Notes: generated from the letters alone by a model not told the origin. DNA of 64,000 nt from Phenylobacterium sp. SCN 70-31 (GCF_001724605.1 NZ_MEEX01000016.1:24953-88952), one strand, 5' to 3'; positions 9,700 through 21,404 are shown, counted from the stretch's first letter. Made by a program: numbers and translations.

Positions 9700-11868
9700 T
9701 CATCCCTTCGCGCGTTCGACATCTTCCACGCTGGGATTGGCCCGGAGCGCCGCCGAGATGTGGGTCAGGTGCCGGGCGTCCGTGACCTCGACGTCGAAAT
9801 CCACCCCGAAGAAGTCGCTCTGGCGGTGGTGCATCCGCAGGCCCACGATGTTGCCGCCGGCCTCGCCGATCACCGTGCAGACCTGACCCAGGACCCCCGG
9901 CGCGTTCTTGATGGTCGCGGTGAGGCGGGCGCGGGCCACGGTGTTGCGCTCGGCCTCGGGGGTCCATTGCAGGTCACGCCAGAGTTCCTCGCGATCCTCG
10001 TAGTGGGCGAGCGTCTCGCAATCGATGGTGTGGACCGTCAGGCCACGGCCGTCGGCCTCGATGATGCCCACAATGCGGTCGCCCGGCACAGGCGAGCAGC
10101 ATTCCCCGAAGTGGATCGAGACGCCCGGCGTCAAACCACCGCCGCGGACGTAGAGGCGCGCGCCCGCACCGGCCTCGATACGACGCCGCGCGGTCGCCGC
10201 CTCGCGCTCGTCGGCCCGCAGGCCCGGGAACACCGTCTCCAGCACCTGCCCCGGCGTGGCGCGGCCCCGGCCGACCGCCTCGAACAGGTCGTCGTCGGTG
10301 GCGACCGCGAAGCGGTCGAAGGCGGGGCGTAGCGAGACGTCCTTGCGCGACTTGCCGGCGGACTCGAAGGTCTGGTCCACCGTGGCGCGACCCAGGCGGA
10401 CGAACTCGTCGCGCTCGGTCTGGCGGATGTGGCGGCGGATGGCGCTGCGCGCGCGGCCGGTCACGGTGAGCGAGCGCCAGTCCGGAGGAACCACCGGCTT
10501 GCCGCCGCGGATGACCTCGACCACGTCGCCGTTGACCAGGGCCGTGCGCAGCGGCTTCAGTTCGCCGTTGATCTTCACCCCGATGGTGGTGTCGCCGATG
10601 TCGGTGTGGACGGCGTAGGCGAAGTCCAGCGGCATGGCCCCGCGCGGCAGGCTGACGAGCTGGCCCTTGGGCGTGAAGACGAACACCTGGTCGAGGAACA
10701 TCTCGAGCTTGGCGTGCTCGACCAGCTCCTCGGCGTCGCCGCCGTGCTCCAGCACCTGGACGAGGTGGCGCAGGTTGACCAGCGGGTCGCGGCCGCCGGC
10801 GGCCTTCTGGTGTTCGGCGTCGAAGCCGTAGGATTCGTTCTTGTAGCGCCAGTGCGCGGCGACGCCCTCTTCCGCCACGCGGTCCATCGCCTCGGTGCGG
10901 ATCTGCATTTCGATGCGCATGCCGCGATAGCCCACCACCGTGGTGTGCAGGGAACGGTAGTTGTTGCGCTTGGGCGTGGAGATGAAGTCCTTGAACCGCT
11001 CGGGCACCGAGGGCCAGGCGCGATGGATGACGCCCAGGGCCCGGTAGCAGTCGTCCTCGTTCTCCACGATCACGCGGAAGGCGTAGATGTCGGAAAGCTG
11101 GGAGAAGCCGATCGACTTGCGCTGGAGCTTCCGCCAGATCGAATAGGCGTGCTTCTCGCGGCCGAAGACCCGCGCCGGGATGCCGGCGGTGTCGAGACGC
11201 GCCGAGATCTCCTGGCTGACCAGCGAGACGGCCCCGCCCTGCTCGTGACGCAGCGTCTCCAGGCGACGCAGGATGGCGTTGCGGGCCACCGGGTTCAGAT
11301 GCGCGAAGGCCAGCTCCTCCAGCTCCTCGCAGATGCGGTGGACGCCGATGGAACGGGCCAGAGGGCCGTAGATGTCGAGGGTCTCGCGGGCGATCCGCTC
11401 GCGCTTGGCGGCCTGCTTGATGAAGTGCAGGGTCCGCATGTTGTGCAGGCGGTCGGCCAGCTTCACCAGCAGGACGCGGACGTCCTTCGAGATGGCCAGG
11501 ATGAACTTCCGAAGGTTTTCGGCCTGGCGCAGGTGCTCCTGGCTGAGCTCCAGCTTGGAGAGCTTGGTGACGCCCTCGACCAGTTCGGCGACTTCGGCCC
11601 CGAACAGCTCCGCCACCTGCTCGCGGGTGGCGTCGGTGTCCTCGATGACGTCGTGCAGGAGGGCGGTGACGATCGTCTCGGTGTCGAGCCGGTAGTCGGT
11701 GAGGATTCCCGCCACCTCGATGGGGTGGGCGAAGTAGGGATCGCCGGAGGCGCGCTTCTGCGAGCCGTGCTGGCGCATCGCGTAGACATAGGCGCGGTTC
11801 AGGATCGCCTCGTCCGCGGTCGGATCGTAGGAGCGGACCTTCTCGATCAGCTCGAACTGGCGAAGCAT
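9700..11868 (-). CDS. spoT: Bifunctional (p)ppGpp synthetase/hydrolase (RelA/SpoT)
   Basis: HD domain (LLHDVIEDTDATREQVAELFG, VKLADRLHNMRTL), synthetase, TGS and ACT domains; ORF extends to 11922, ATG at 11868 preferred. Confidence 0.96.
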   Translation of the reverse strand: MLRQFELIEKVRSYDPTADEAILNRAYVYAMRQHGSQKRASGDPYFAHPIEVAGILTDYRLDTETIVTALLHDVIEDTDATREQVAELFGAEVAELVEGVTKLSKLELSQEHLRQAENLRKFILAISKDVRVLLVKLADRLHNMRTLHFIKQAAKRERIARETLDIYGPLARSIGVHRICEELEELAFAHLNPVARNAILRRLETLRHEQGGAVSLVSQEISARLDTAGIPARVFGREKHAYSIWRKLQRKSIGFSQLSDIYAFRVIVENEDDCYRALGVIHRAWPSVPERFKDFISTPKRNNYRSLHTTVVGYRGMRIEMQIRTEAMDRVAEEGVAAHWRYKNESYGFDAEHQKAAGGRDPLVNLRHLVQVLEHGGDAEELVEHAKLEMFLDQVFVFTPKGQLVSLPRGAMPLDFAYAVHTDIGDTTIGVKINGELKPLRTALVNGDVVEVIRGGKPVVPPDWRSLTVTGRARSAIRRHIRQTERDEFVRLGRATVDQTFESAGKSRKDVSLRPAFDRFAVATDDDLFEAVGRGRATPGQVLETVFPGLRADEREAATARRRIEAGAGARLYVRGGGLTPGVSIHFGECCSPVPGDRIVGIIEADGRGLTVHTIDCETLAHYEDREELWRDLQWTPEAERNTVARARLTATIKNAPGVLGQVCTVIGEAGGNIVGLRMHHRQSDFFGVDFDVEVTDARHLTHISAALRANPSVEDVERAKG

Positions 11869-12038
11869 GCGCGGCCGCACGACCCCGGGAACGACCGGAG
11901 CCGGCATGGAGGCGTCCCTCAAGGGTGCATCCCTGGGGAGCGCATCGTGGGAGGACGCGTCCGTTGCGGGTGCGTCATTCGGCGGGGCGGCGGGCTGTGT
12001 CGCCGCCTCTTGGATCAGCGGTTCTGCGCCTTCGGGGC

Positions 12039-12398
12039 TCAGTACCGCTCCTCCTGGCCGCCGTCGCGGTCGCTTTGCAGAGCGCGGACCAGCTCAAGCT
12101 CGCTCATCTGCATGTGGGTGGGATCCGCCAGCAGGGCCAGGGTCTCGGCCTCTTCCTCGGCTTCCGAGCGCTCGTCGACCCGTTGCAGCGTGCCGATAAG
12201 GGTTTCCTTCAGCTCCTCGGCGTCGACCACGTCCTCGGCGATCTCGCGCAGGGCCACGACCGGGTTCTTGTCGTTGTCGCGATCGACCAGGAGCGCCGAG
12301 CCGGCCGAGATGGCGCGGGCGCGGTGAGCCGACAGCAGAACCAGCGAAAAGCGGTTCGGGACCTTTTCGATGCAGTCTTCGACGGTGACGCGAGCCAT
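12039..12398 (-). CDS. rpoZ: DNA-directed RNA polymerase omega subunit
   Basis: [30 protein letters not shown]...[10 protein letters not shown]. Confidence 0.95.
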   Translation of the reverse strand: MARVTVEDCIEKVPNRFSLVLLSAHRARAISAGSALLVDRDNDKNPVVALREIAEDVVDAEELKETLIGTLQRVDERSEAEEEAETLALLADPTHMQMSELELVRALQSDRDGGQEERY

Positions 12399-12552
12399 GA
12401 AATCTCTCGGAGGCGGAACGTAGAACCGCTCAAAATAGAGGTTCGGCCGCCATTGTGCAACGCCACACACGACCATACCAGCGCGACGGGCGCGAAGCCG
12501 CACCGATCCCCGACCGGCTGGCTCGACATTACCTCCGCGAATTAAGAGAACG

Positions 12553-13530
12553 ATGTTCGATATTGAGGCCACCATGCCGGAACTTCTGCGCGCGCCGAGT
12601 CGTGAGTACCGCACCGCGCTCATGGACAGCCACCGCTGGGACGGCTTCCGCCCGCGCCCAGGCGACATCGTGGTGGCCACCTATCCCAAGTGCGGCACCA
12701 CCTGGACCCAGCGTATCGTCGACATGCTGATCCACCAGTCGACGGCGGCGCGGCCGATCACGGAGACCTATCCGTGGCTGGATGCGACGTTCTTCAATCC
12801 CATCGAGGCGGAACTCGCTCTCCTCGAAGGCCAGACCCACCGGCGAGCGATCAAGTCCCATCTGCCGTTCGACAGCCTGCCGATCTACCAGGGGCTCAAG
12901 TACATCCATGTGGCGCGGGACGGGCGCGACGCCTGCTTCTCGTTCCACAACCACATGCGCGGGTTCACCGAAGGGGCGAAGATCCGGGTGGGACGGGCCG
13001 CCGCAGAGCTGTTCGGCGCCGAAGGCCCGCCGCCGCCCGATCCGCCGGAGGACCCCGTGGAGTTCTACCGCGGCTGGATCGCCGAGGCCGAAGCGCCGCC
13101 CGGCGCGCCGGTGGAGATGCCGTTCTTCGATTTCGAGATGACCTACTGGCGCGAGCGCGCGCGGGCCAACCTGTTGCTGGTCCACTACAACGACCTGAAG
13201 GCCGACCTGCCCGGAGAGGTCGCACGCATAGCGGCCTTCCTCGACATCGACACGCCGGCCGCGATGCTGGGCGCGATCGCGGAGGCCGCCCGGTTCGACA
13301 ACATGAAGGCTCAGGGCGCTGCGCTGCTGCCCACGGTCGAGATCATGTTCGATCGGGGCCACGACCGATTCCTGAACAAGGGTTTCAACGGCCGCTGGAG
13401 AGGCGCCCTGACCGACGCCGACCTGGCGCGGTTCGACCGGCTGGCGAGCGCGAAGTTCACGCCGTCGGCGCGGGCGTGGATCGAAGGCGGCCGGCTGGCG
13501 GCGGGCGATCCGGCCGCCCTGCCCGACTGA
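12553..13530 (+). CDS. Cytosolic-type sulfotransferase domain protein
   Basis: PAPS-binding [47 protein letters not shown]. Confidence 0.88.
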   Translation: MFDIEATMPELLRAPSREYRTALMDSHRWDGFRPRPGDIVVATYPKCGTTWTQRIVDMLIHQSTAARPITETYPWLDATFFNPIEAELALLEGQTHRRAIKSHLPFDSLPIYQGLKYIHVARDGRDACFSFHNHMRGFTEGAKIRVGRAAAELFGAEGPPPPDPPEDPVEFYRGWIAEAEAPPGAPVEMPFFDFEMTYWRERARANLLLVHYNDLKADLPGEVARIAAFLDIDTPAAMLGAIAEAARFDNMKAQGAALLPTVEIMFDRGHDRFLNKGFNGRWRGALTDADLARFDRLASAKFTPSARAWIEGGRLAAGDPAALPD

Positions 13531-13571
13531 CCCGCCCAACCGCCCCCTGGCCACACCCGGCCGGCGACGCT

Positions 13572-13988
13572 TCAGCCCTTGGCCATGATCCGCTCGGCGT
13601 CGGCCTTGAGTTCCGGCGAGAAGGCGTCGCCGAAGTCCTCGATCTCGTAGAGCGGCCTGACTTCCAGTTCGACCTCGCCGTTCGCGTCGAGGGCGGGCCA
13701 GCGCCGGACCCAGACGAGCACCGCCTCCAGAGAATCGGCCTCGACCAGGGTGTATCCGGCGACGATCTCCTTGGTCTCGGTGAACGGCCCGTCGGTGACG
13801 AACGGCTTACCCTTGCGGAACTTCACCTTCGCGCCGGCCGATGTGGGCTTCAGGCCGTCACCGCCCAATATTCTGAGATGGCGCCCCATCTCCTCGTGGT
13901 GAGCCATCATCGCTTCGGCGAGTTCACGGCTGGGCGGGGCGCCGGCCTCGGTCTCGGCGTCGCCCTTGCGGATGATCATGAAGCGCAT
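13572..13988 (-). CDS. YCII-related (DGPF-type) domain protein
   Basis: MRFMIIRKGDAETEAG...KPFVTDGPFTETKEIVAGYTLVEADSLEAVLVW. Confidence 0.85.
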   Translation of the reverse strand: MRFMIIRKGDAETEAGAPPSRELAEAMMAHHEEMGRHLRILGGDGLKPTSAGAKVKFRKGKPFVTDGPFTETKEIVAGYTLVEADSLEAVLVWVRRWPALDANGEVELEVRPLYEIEDFGDAFSPELKADAERIMAKG

Positions 13989-14104
13989 CGGTCAGTCCTC
14001 CTCGCGGCCATCGGCATGACGCCGCCTGGGCTCAGGACGAAACGGCGCCGACGCACCCGACATTTCCGGACGTCGAACACCTTGTCGATCGATCGACGCC
14101 GCGT

Positions 14105-14584
14105 TCAAGCCGCGGGCGCGGCGTCCGTTCCCACCGTCGCGTCGGCGGCCAGATCGGCGGCGGTGCGGCCGAGCACGGGATGGACCCAATCCGACGCGAT
14201 CTGGGCCAGCGGTCCCATCACGAACAGACGCTGGTGCGCCCGCGGATGCGGCACCACCAGGCCGGGCCGATCCAGCACCCGGCGGCCGTGGGCGATCAGG
14301 TCCAGGTCCAGGGTGCGGGCGGCGTTCCGCCCGACGCGTTCCCGGCCCATGTCGGCTTCCAGCCGCAGGAGCGCCGCCAGCACCTCGTCCGGCCCCGCCG
14401 CCGCCTCGACAAGCGCGACGCCGTTGCGGTACTCAGGGCCATTCGGATCGGGCCAGGCGGCCGACCGCCACCAGCCGGACCTTTCAAGGATTTTCAGACC
14501 GACGGATGGGAAGCGCGCCAGGGCCTCCTCCAGCAGGGCTTCGGACGAGCCATAGGCTCCCGCAAGGTTGCTGCCGAGCGCCAC
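14105..14584 (-). CDS. folK: 2-amino-4-hydroxy-6-hydroxymethyldihydropteridine pyrophosphokinase
   Basis: ALGSNLAGAYGSSEALLEEAL, RTLDLDLIAHG, VVPHPRAHQRLFVMGPLAQIA. Confidence 0.92.
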   Translation of the reverse strand: MALGSNLAGAYGSSEALLEEALARFPSVGLKILERSGWWRSAAWPDPNGPEYRNGVALVEAAAGPDEVLAALLRLEADMGRERVGRNAARTLDLDLIAHGRRVLDRPGLVVPHPRAHQRLFVMGPLAQIASDWVHPVLGRTAADLAADATVGTDAAPAA

Positions 14585-14633
14585 GACGACGACCTCGTCC
14601 AGGTCCCGACATTTTCGGGAGATGTGCGTAGCG

Positions 14634-15227
14634 ATGACCTTCTACCCCACGGACCGGCTGGCCCTGTTCATCGACGGGGCCAACCTCTACTCGACCGCCA
14701 AGAACCTGGGCTTCGACATCGACTACCGGAAGCTGCTGGAAGAATTCAAGAAGCGCAGCATCCTGGTCCGGGCCTACTACTACACCGCCCTCGTGGAGAA
14801 CGAGGAGTACTCGCCGATCCGCCCGCTGGTCGACTGGCTGGACTACAACGGCTACCGCCTGGTGACGAAGGCGGCGCGGGAATATGTCGACGCCAGCGGC
14901 CGCAAGCGCTTCCGCGGCGACATGGACGTCGAGATCGCCGTCGACATGATGGAGATGGCCGAGCACGTGGACCACATGGTTCTGTTCTCGGGCGACGGCG
15001 ACTTCCGCAAGCTGCTCGAGGCCGTGCAGCGCCGGGGCAGCCGGGTCACGGTCGTCTCGACGGTGAAGTCGCAACCGCCGATGGTCAGCGACGATCTGCG
15101 GCGCCAGGCGGACAGCTTCGTGGACCTGGCCGACCTGTCCGACATGATCGGCCGTCCGGCGCGACTGCCCAAGTTCATCTCCGAAAGCCGCGCCGCTCAC
15201 GACCGGACGCCGGACGACGAGGCCTAG
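14634..15227 (+). CDS. NYN domain (LabA/DUF88-like) protein
   Basis: LALFIDGANLYSTAKNLGFDIDYRKLL, RGDMDVEIAVDMMEMAEHVDHMVLFSGDGDF. Confidence 0.9.
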   Translation: MTFYPTDRLALFIDGANLYSTAKNLGFDIDYRKLLEEFKKRSILVRAYYYTALVENEEYSPIRPLVDWLDYNGYRLVTKAAREYVDASGRKRFRGDMDVEIAVDMMEMAEHVDHMVLFSGDGDFRKLLEAVQRRGSRVTVVSTVKSQPPMVSDDLRRQADSFVDLADLSDMIGRPARLPKFISESRAAHDRTPDDEA

Positions 15228-15233
15228 AGACGC

Positions 15234-15875
15234 ATGAACGTCCCTGCCGAGGCCCCCGCCGACTGCCCGCTCTGTCCGAGGCTGGTGACCTATCGCGAGG
15301 CCAACAAGGTCTCCGTGCCGGGCGGATTCAACGGGGCGGTGGCGTCGTTCGGCGATCCGGACGCGAGGCTCTGCGTGGTGGGGCTGGCCCCCGGCCGGAT
15401 GGGCGCCAACCGTACGGGACGGCCGTTCACGGGCGACGGCGCCGGCTGGATGCTCTACGAAACCCTCCTGAAGACCGGCTTCGCCCGGGGCGCCTATGCG
15501 GCGCGGCCGGACGACGGCCTGGAACTGATCGACTGCATGATCACCAATGCGGTGCGATGCGCGCCGCCCGGGAACAAGCCCGAGACCAAGGAAGAGGCCA
15601 ACTGCCGTCCGTTCCTCGCCAGCCGGCTGGACGCCCTGCCCCGGCTGAAGGTGATCGTCACCCTGGGCGACGTCTCTCGGCGCAACGTGCTTCGCGCGCT
15701 GGGCCTGAAGGCGTCGGCGGGAATTCCCGGACACGGCAGCGAGTTCGAGGCCGGCCCCTACACGGTTCTGAACAGCTATCACTGCTCGCGGCTCAACACG
15801 AATACGGGCCGACTGACCGCCGAGATGTTCGAGGCGGTGTTCCAGCGGGCGCGGACGCTGATCGACGCGGCATGA
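15234..15875 (+). CDS. Family 5 (UDGb-type) uracil-DNA glycosylase
   Basis: CPLCPRLV Cys pair, GLAPGRMGANRTGRPFTGDGAG, TNAVRCAPPGNKP, NSYHCSRLNTNTGRLT. Confidence 0.9.
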   Translation: MNVPAEAPADCPLCPRLVTYREANKVSVPGGFNGAVASFGDPDARLCVVGLAPGRMGANRTGRPFTGDGAGWMLYETLLKTGFARGAYAARPDDGLELIDCMITNAVRCAPPGNKPETKEEANCRPFLASRLDALPRLKVIVTLGDVSRRNVLRALGLKASAGIPGHGSEFEAGPYTVLNSYHCSRLNTNTGRLTAEMFEAVFQRARTLIDAA

Positions 15876-15955
15876 CGGCGGCCCGCGGCCGAACATGACC
15901 CGATAGAATTGACCGGCGCCGTGGCGCCGATAGGGTTCGGTCCCGCCTCCACATC

Positions 15956-17353
15956 ATGGACGTCCCGGTGCATCGATCCCTTCCGGCCGGCCTCGCCGCC
16001 GCGCTCCTCGCCTCTTCCGCGCTCGCCGCCCCGCCGAAACCCGACCCGGCCCTGCACGCCGAGGCGCTGGAGATCCTGACGAAGGGCATCGGCTATCGCA
16101 CCGTCGCGGGAAGCGACCAGTTCGTCCCCTACGCCGAGTTCCTGAAGTCGAAGCTGGTGGCCGGTGGCTTCTCGCCCGCCGAGGTGACCATCGAGCCGTT
16201 CGCGGACTCGGCGCTCCTGATCGCGCGCTATCCCGGCAAGGACCCGAAGAAGCCGGCCATCGTGATCTCGGGCCACATGGACGTGGTCGAGGCCAAGGCC
16301 GAGGACTGGACGCGCGATCCGTTCACCGCGGTGGTGGAGAACGGCTACGTCTACGGGCGCGGCGCCTCGGACAACAAGTTCGACGTCTCGGCCATAATCG
16401 CCGTGCTGGCGAAACTGCGGTCCGAGGGCTGGAGGCCCGGCCGGGACGTGGTGCTGGCGCTGTCGGGCGACGAAGAGACCAACATGGCCACCACCGCCGA
16501 ACTCGCGCGCCGGCTGAAGGGCGCGGAGATGGTGCTGAACATCGACGGCGGCGGCGGCCTGCTGAAGGCCGGCCAGGCCGTGGGCTACGGAATCCAGGGC
16601 GCCGAGAAGACATACGCCGACTTCACCGTCACCTTCACCGACCCTGGCGGGCATTCCAGCCGGCCGACGCCCACCAATGCGATCTACCGCCTGTCGAAGG
16701 CGCTGGAGCGCATCGCGGCCTACCGCTTCCCCACCCAGTGGAACGAGATCACGCTGCAGTCCGCGGCGGCGCAGGCCGACAGCACGCCGGGCGAACTGGG
16801 GGTGGCGCTGAAGCGCTTCGTGGCGGACCCGAAGGACGCGGCGGCGGTCGAGATCCTGTCGGCCGACCCCAACACCAACCCCAGCCTGCGCACCACATGC
16901 GTGGCGACCATGCTCCAGGCCGGGCACGCCCCCAACGCCCTGCCCCAGCGGGCCCAGGCCACGGTGAACTGCCGCATCTTCCCGGGCACGCCGTCCGAGA
17001 GCGTGCGGCGGACCCTGGTCGAGGTGATCGGTGATCCCACGGCGGTCGTCACCCGGCTGGAGGACGGCTCGGTGGACAGCCCCGCCTCGCCGCTGCGGGC
17101 CGACGTGATGGCCGCGGTGAAGAAGGCGGTGCACGCGCGCTATCCCGGCGTTTCGATCGTGCCTGCCCAGTCGGCCGGCGCCACCGACAGCATGCACTTC
17201 CGCGCCGTGGGCATCCCCAGCTACGGCGTCTCGGGGATGTTCACCGAACCTGGCGAATCGTTCGCCCACGGCCTGAACGAGAAGGCGCCGCTGGCGACCC
17301 TGGACGGAGCCCTGGCGCACCACATCTCACTGCTCAAGGACCTGGCGAAGTAG
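15956..17353 (+). CDS. M20 family metallopeptidase, secreted
   Basis: Signal peptide; VISGHMDVVEAK, GRGASDNKFDVS, SGDEETNMATTAEL. Confidence 0.9.
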   Translation: MDVPVHRSLPAGLAAALLASSALAAPPKPDPALHAEALEILTKGIGYRTVAGSDQFVPYAEFLKSKLVAGGFSPAEVTIEPFADSALLIARYPGKDPKKPAIVISGHMDVVEAKAEDWTRDPFTAVVENGYVYGRGASDNKFDVSAIIAVLAKLRSEGWRPGRDVVLALSGDEETNMATTAELARRLKGAEMVLNIDGGGGLLKAGQAVGYGIQGAEKTYADFTVTFTDPGGHSSRPTPTNAIYRLSKALERIAAYRFPTQWNEITLQSAAAQADSTPGELGVALKRFVADPKDAAAVEILSADPNTNPSLRTTCVATMLQAGHAPNALPQRAQATVNCRIFPGTPSESVRRTLVEVIGDPTAVVTRLEDGSVDSPASPLRADVMAAVKKAVHARYPGVSIVPAQSAGATDSMHFRAVGIPSYGVSGMFTEPGESFAHGLNEKAPLATLDGALAHHISLLKDLAK

Positions 17354-17439
17354 GCCCTCGGAAAAAGCCCTTCCGTTTCCGTCGCGGCGCCATGCCTATC
17401 CTTCCGGAAACACGTCACCAGCACGTGGGGAGGATTGCG

Positions 17440-19200
17440 ATGCACGACCTGATCATCCGTGGCGGGACCATCGTGGACGGAACGGGCGAGGCGCCCTTCG
17501 CGGGCGACGTGGCCATCGACGGCGACCGGATCACGGCGGTGGGCCGGGTCGAGGGACCGGCGAGGCGCGAGATCGACGCCACGGGCCTGATCGTCACGCC
17601 CGGCTGGGTGGACATCCATACCCACTACGACGGCCAGGCCACCTGGGACCCTGTGATGGCGCCGTCATCGTGGCACGGGGTGACGACGGCGATCATGGGC
17701 AACTGCGGCGTGGGCTTCGCGCCCGTGCGGCCCGGCCAGGAGAATTTCCTCATCGAGCTGATGGAGGGCGTGGAGGATATTCCCGGTTCGGCGCTTGCCG
17801 AGGGCATCGACTGGAAGTGGGAGAGCTTCCCCGAATACCTGGACGCCCTGGAGGCCAAGCCGCGCGCCATCGACGTGGGCACGCACGTGCCGCATGCCTC
17901 GGTGCGGGCCTATGTGCTCGGCGACCGCTGCAACACCGACTACGAGCCCGACGCCGACGAGATCGCCGAGATGGCGCGCCTGGTGCGGGAGGGCGTCGAG
18001 GCCGGGGCGCTGGGCTTCTCCACCTCGCGCACGCTGCTGCACAAGGACCTCAAGGGCGTCCACATGCCGGGCACCTTCGCCGGCTCGGACGAGATGCTGG
18101 CGCTGGGACTGGCGCTCAAGGGCCTGCGCCACGGCGTGTTCGAGATGGTCTCGGACCACCTGGGCGACGACGACGAGTGGATGTGGGTCAAGGGCTTCGC
18201 GCAGGAGACCCGCCTGCCCGTCACCCTGGTCGCCACCTCGGCCGGCGCCTACGAAGGCGACAAGATGTACAACATCGCCGAGGAGAGCCGGCGGCACGGC
18301 ATGGACATCCGGCCCCAGATCGCCGGGCGCCCGACGGGCATCCTCCACGGCCTCACCTCCAGTTTCCACGTCTTCATGGCCAGCCCGACCTGGAAGGCGA
18401 AGCTGGCGGACGCGCCGCTGGACGAACGGCTGGCGCTGATGAGGACGCCCGAGATCCGCGCGGCCCTGCTGTCCGAGGACAGCCCGCTGATCCGCGCGGC
18501 GGTGGGCGACGGCGTCGCCGGCGACCTGGCCGTGGCGTTCGGCGGCAGCCTGCTGTGGCGGGTCTTTCCGCTGGGCGAGCGGCCCAACTACGAGCCCGAC
18601 CGCGAGCAGAGCGTGGCGGGCCTGGCGGCGGCGGCCGGCGTCTCGCCGCTGGAGACGATGTACGACCTGCTGCTGCGCGACGAGGGCCGCGAGTTGTTCT
18701 ACCAGCCGCTCGGCGGATACCAGACCTACAACTTCGACTTCTTCCGCAAGAACATGCAGCACCCCAACGTGCTGTTCGGCCTGTCGGACGGCGGCGCGCA
18801 CTGCGGCGTGATCGCCGACGCCGGAATGCCGACCTTCATCCTCAGCTACTGGGCGCGCGACCGGGTGAAGGGCGACCGCTTCCCGCTGGAGTTCCTGGTG
18901 CGCAAGCTGACCAGCGACACGGCGCGGGCCTATGGCCTCAACGACCGCGGCCAGGTGAAGCCCGGCCTGCTGGCGGACCTGAACCTCATCGACTTCGACA
19001 AGCTGGATCTCCACCGGCCCGAGGCCATCCACGACCTGCCGGCCGGCGGGCGGCGACTGGTGCAGAAGGCCGAGGGCTATCGCTACACGGTGAAGTCGGG
19101 CCAGGTGACCTTCGAGGACGGCCGGCACACGGGCGCCCTGCCCGGCGGCCTGGTGCGCGGCGGCCGCGAAGCGGTGATCCTGCCGCTGGCGGCGGAGTAG
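17440..19200 (+). CDS. N-acyl-D-amino-acid deacylase-like amidohydrolase
   Basis: [60 protein letters not shown]. Confidence 0.9.
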   Translation: MHDLIIRGGTIVDGTGEAPFAGDVAIDGDRITAVGRVEGPARREIDATGLIVTPGWVDIHTHYDGQATWDPVMAPSSWHGVTTAIMGNCGVGFAPVRPGQENFLIELMEGVEDIPGSALAEGIDWKWESFPEYLDALEAKPRAIDVGTHVPHASVRAYVLGDRCNTDYEPDADEIAEMARLVREGVEAGALGFSTSRTLLHKDLKGVHMPGTFAGSDEMLALGLALKGLRHGVFEMVSDHLGDDDEWMWVKGFAQETRLPVTLVATSAGAYEGDKMYNIAEESRRHGMDIRPQIAGRPTGILHGLTSSFHVFMASPTWKAKLADAPLDERLALMRTPEIRAALLSEDSPLIRAAVGDGVAGDLAVAFGGSLLWRVFPLGERPNYEPDREQSVAGLAAAAGVSPLETMYDLLLRDEGRELFYQPLGGYQTYNFDFFRKNMQHPNVLFGLSDGGAHCGVIADAGMPTFILSYWARDRVKGDRFPLEFLVRKLTSDTARAYGLNDRGQVKPGLLADLNLIDFDKLDLHRPEAIHDLPAGGRRLVQKAEGYRYTVKSGQVTFEDGRHTGALPGGLVRGGREAVILPLAAE

Positions 19201-19249
19201 GCGTGGGGCGGCGGTCGCCGTCTCTCCCGCCCACGGGGCGAGGCAGGCC

Positions 19250-19984
19250 TCACCGCCAGTAGCGGTACCGCCAGGCCTCCTCGAAACCCGCGCGGCGGTA
19301 GAGGTTCTGGGCCGGATTGCCCTCCTCCACCTGGAGGAAGACGCGCGAGACCTGGCGAGCCTGGGCCGCGGCGCCGAACAGCGCCAGGAGGCGGCTGGCG
19401 AAGCCCGAGCCACGGCGATCGAGCGCCGTGCGCATGCCGTGGACGCCCGCCCAGCCGTGACCGAAGCTGACCACGCCGACCGCCACCGTGCGCCCAGCCT
19501 CCCGGACCGCGCCGTAGAGGGCGTCGGGCGATTCGGTCAGCCGGCGGACGCGGTGCGCGCCATCCTCGGGATCGAAGCCCTCGCCCAGGAACACCTGGCC
19601 CCACGCCTCGTCCGGCCTGTCCAGAAGATCGGCGAAGGGCACGGCGATCTCGGCCACGCTGCGGGCCGGCGCCACCATGACCAGGGTGGGCTGCTCGCTG
19701 GCGAAGCCCCGGCGGGCGATGTCGGCCGTCACCGCCTTGAGGCCGGGCGCCTCGGCGACGCGGAACGCCGGCGGAAGCCCGCGCTGGCGATAGGCGGCCT
19801 CGACCTCGCCCACCTGCCCGGCGTCGATGTCGTGCGACAGGGGCGCGGCGCTCTTGGCCCGCCCGACCGTGCCGGCGTCCAGCGGGACCAGCCAGGGCCC
19901 GATCTCCAGCACCTCCGGCGGGGCCACCGCCTCGATGGTGGCGCGCTCCAGACTTTCGACGTCGGCAGGGGTGAAGTTCGTCAT
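19250..19984 (-). CDS. GNAT family N-acetyltransferase
   Basis: C-terminal GNAT motifs: VVSFGHGWAGVHGMRTALDRRGSGFASRLLALF, VFLQVEEGNPAQNLYRRAGFEE. Confidence 0.85.
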   Translation of the reverse strand: MTNFTPADVESLERATIEAVAPPEVLEIGPWLVPLDAGTVGRAKSAAPLSHDIDAGQVGEVEAAYRQRGLPPAFRVAEAPGLKAVTADIARRGFASEQPTLVMVAPARSVAEIAVPFADLLDRPDEAWGQVFLGEGFDPEDGAHRVRRLTESPDALYGAVREAGRTVAVGVVSFGHGWAGVHGMRTALDRRGSGFASRLLALFGAAAQARQVSRVFLQVEEGNPAQNLYRRAGFEEAWRYRYWR

Positions 19985-20039
19985 TCCACGTCTTCCTCCC
20001 CCTCACAGGAGGAGGCTGCAGTTTACGCGCAGGGACACG

Positions 20040-20498
20040 TCAGCCCTTCTCCCGCAGGAGCCGGGCCTTGTCGCGCTTCCAGTCCCGTTCGGCGGCGACT
20101 TCACGCTTGTCGTGCGCCTTCTTGCCCTTCGCCAGCGCGATCTCGAGCTTGGCCAGCCCCTTGTCGGACCAATAGAGCTTCGTCGGCACCAGGGTGCGCC
20201 CGTCGCGCTGGACGGCGCCGATCAGCCGGTCGATCTCGCGACGCTTGAGCAGCAGCTTTCGATGGCGGCGGGGCTCGTGGTTGAAGTGCGGCCCGGCCTG
20301 GGCGTAGGGCGGGATGTCGGCGTTGACGAGCACGATCTCGTCCCCCTCCACCGCCGCATAGCTCTCGGCGATGTTGGCCTTGCCGTTGCGCAGGGACTTC
20401 ACCTCGGAGCCGGTCAGGGCGATGCCGGCCTCGAACGTCTGCTCGAGGAAGTAGTCGAACCGGGCGCGGCGATTCTCGGCGATCAGTTTCCCTGCCAT
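20040..20498 (-). CDS. smpB: SsrA-binding protein
   Basis: [42 protein letters not shown]. Confidence 0.97.
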   Translation of the reverse strand: MAGKLIAENRRARFDYFLEQTFEAGIALTGSEVKSLRNGKANIAESYAAVEGDEIVLVNADIPPYAQAGPHFNHEPRRHRKLLLKRREIDRLIGAVQRDGRTLVPTKLYWSDKGLAKLEIALAKGKKAHDKREVAAERDWKRDKARLLREKG

Positions 20499-20516
20499 GT
20501 CAGCACTTCATGCGGA

Positions 20517-21404
20517 TCAGTCGACGAGGCCCGCATCGCGCATGGCGGCCAGGACCTCGGTGCGAGCGGCCTCGGAGCACGGGACGATCGGCAGGCGGGT
20601 CTCCTCGCCGCAGAGGCCCAGGTGCGCGAGCGCGAACTTGGTGGGGGACGGCGAGGCGTCGGTGAAGAGGGCCTTGTGCAGGCGGACCAGCCGGTCCTGG
20701 AGCTGAAGCGCGCCAGCCCAGTCCCCCGACAGCGCGTCGTTGTGGAACTGGGCGCAGAGATCGGGCGCGACGTTGCAGGTCACCGAGATGCAGCCGTGCC
20801 CGCCGTGGGCCATGTAGCCCAGGGCCAGCGGATCGTCGCCCGAGAGCATCACCCAGTCGTCGCCGCAATGGAGCCGCTGGAAGCTGGCGCGGACGATATC
20901 GCCGCTGGCGTCCTTGATACCGACGATGTTGGGCAGCTTCGACAGCCGGTAGACCACATCGTTCGAGATATCGACGCTGGTGCGGCCGGGCACGTTGTAG
21001 ACCAGCACGGGAAGCTGCACGGCGTCGTTGATCGCCTTGTAGTGGGCGTACAGCCCCTCCTGGCTGGGGCGGTTGTAGTAGGGCGTCACCACCAGCGCCG
21101 CATCGGCGCCGATGGCCTTGGCGTATCGCGTCAGCTCGATGGCCTCGGCGGTGGAGTTCGAGCCCGTGCCGGGAATCACCGGCACGCGGCCCCGCGCCGT
21201 GCTGACGCACAGCTCCATCACCCGACGATGCTCGTCGTGGTTGAGGGTCGAGGCCTCGCCGGTGGTGCCGACGGGCACGAGGCCGTGGACGCCCCCGGCG
21301 ATCTGACGCTCGACGAGGGCGACGAAGGCGTCCTCGTCCACCTCGCCGTTGCGGAACGGAGTCACCAGCGCCGGAAGGACGCCGCGGAAGAGAGGTTCGG
21401 ACAT
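20517..21404 (-). CDS. dapA: 4-hydroxy-tetrahydrodipicolinate synthase
   Basis: [69 protein letters not shown]. Confidence 0.96.
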   Translation of the reverse strand: MSEPLFRGVLPALVTPFRNGEVDEDAFVALVERQIAGGVHGLVPVGTTGEASTLNHDEHRRVMELCVSTARGRVPVIPGTGSNSTAEAIELTRYAKAIGADAALVVTPYYNRPSQEGLYAHYKAINDAVQLPVLVYNVPGRTSVDISNDVVYRLSKLPNIVGIKDASGDIVRASFQRLHCGDDWVMLSGDDPLALGYMAHGGHGCISVTCNVAPDLCAQFHNDALSGDWAGALQLQDRLVRLHKALFTDASPSPTKFALAHLGLCGEETRLPIVPCSEAARTEVLAAMRDAGLVD

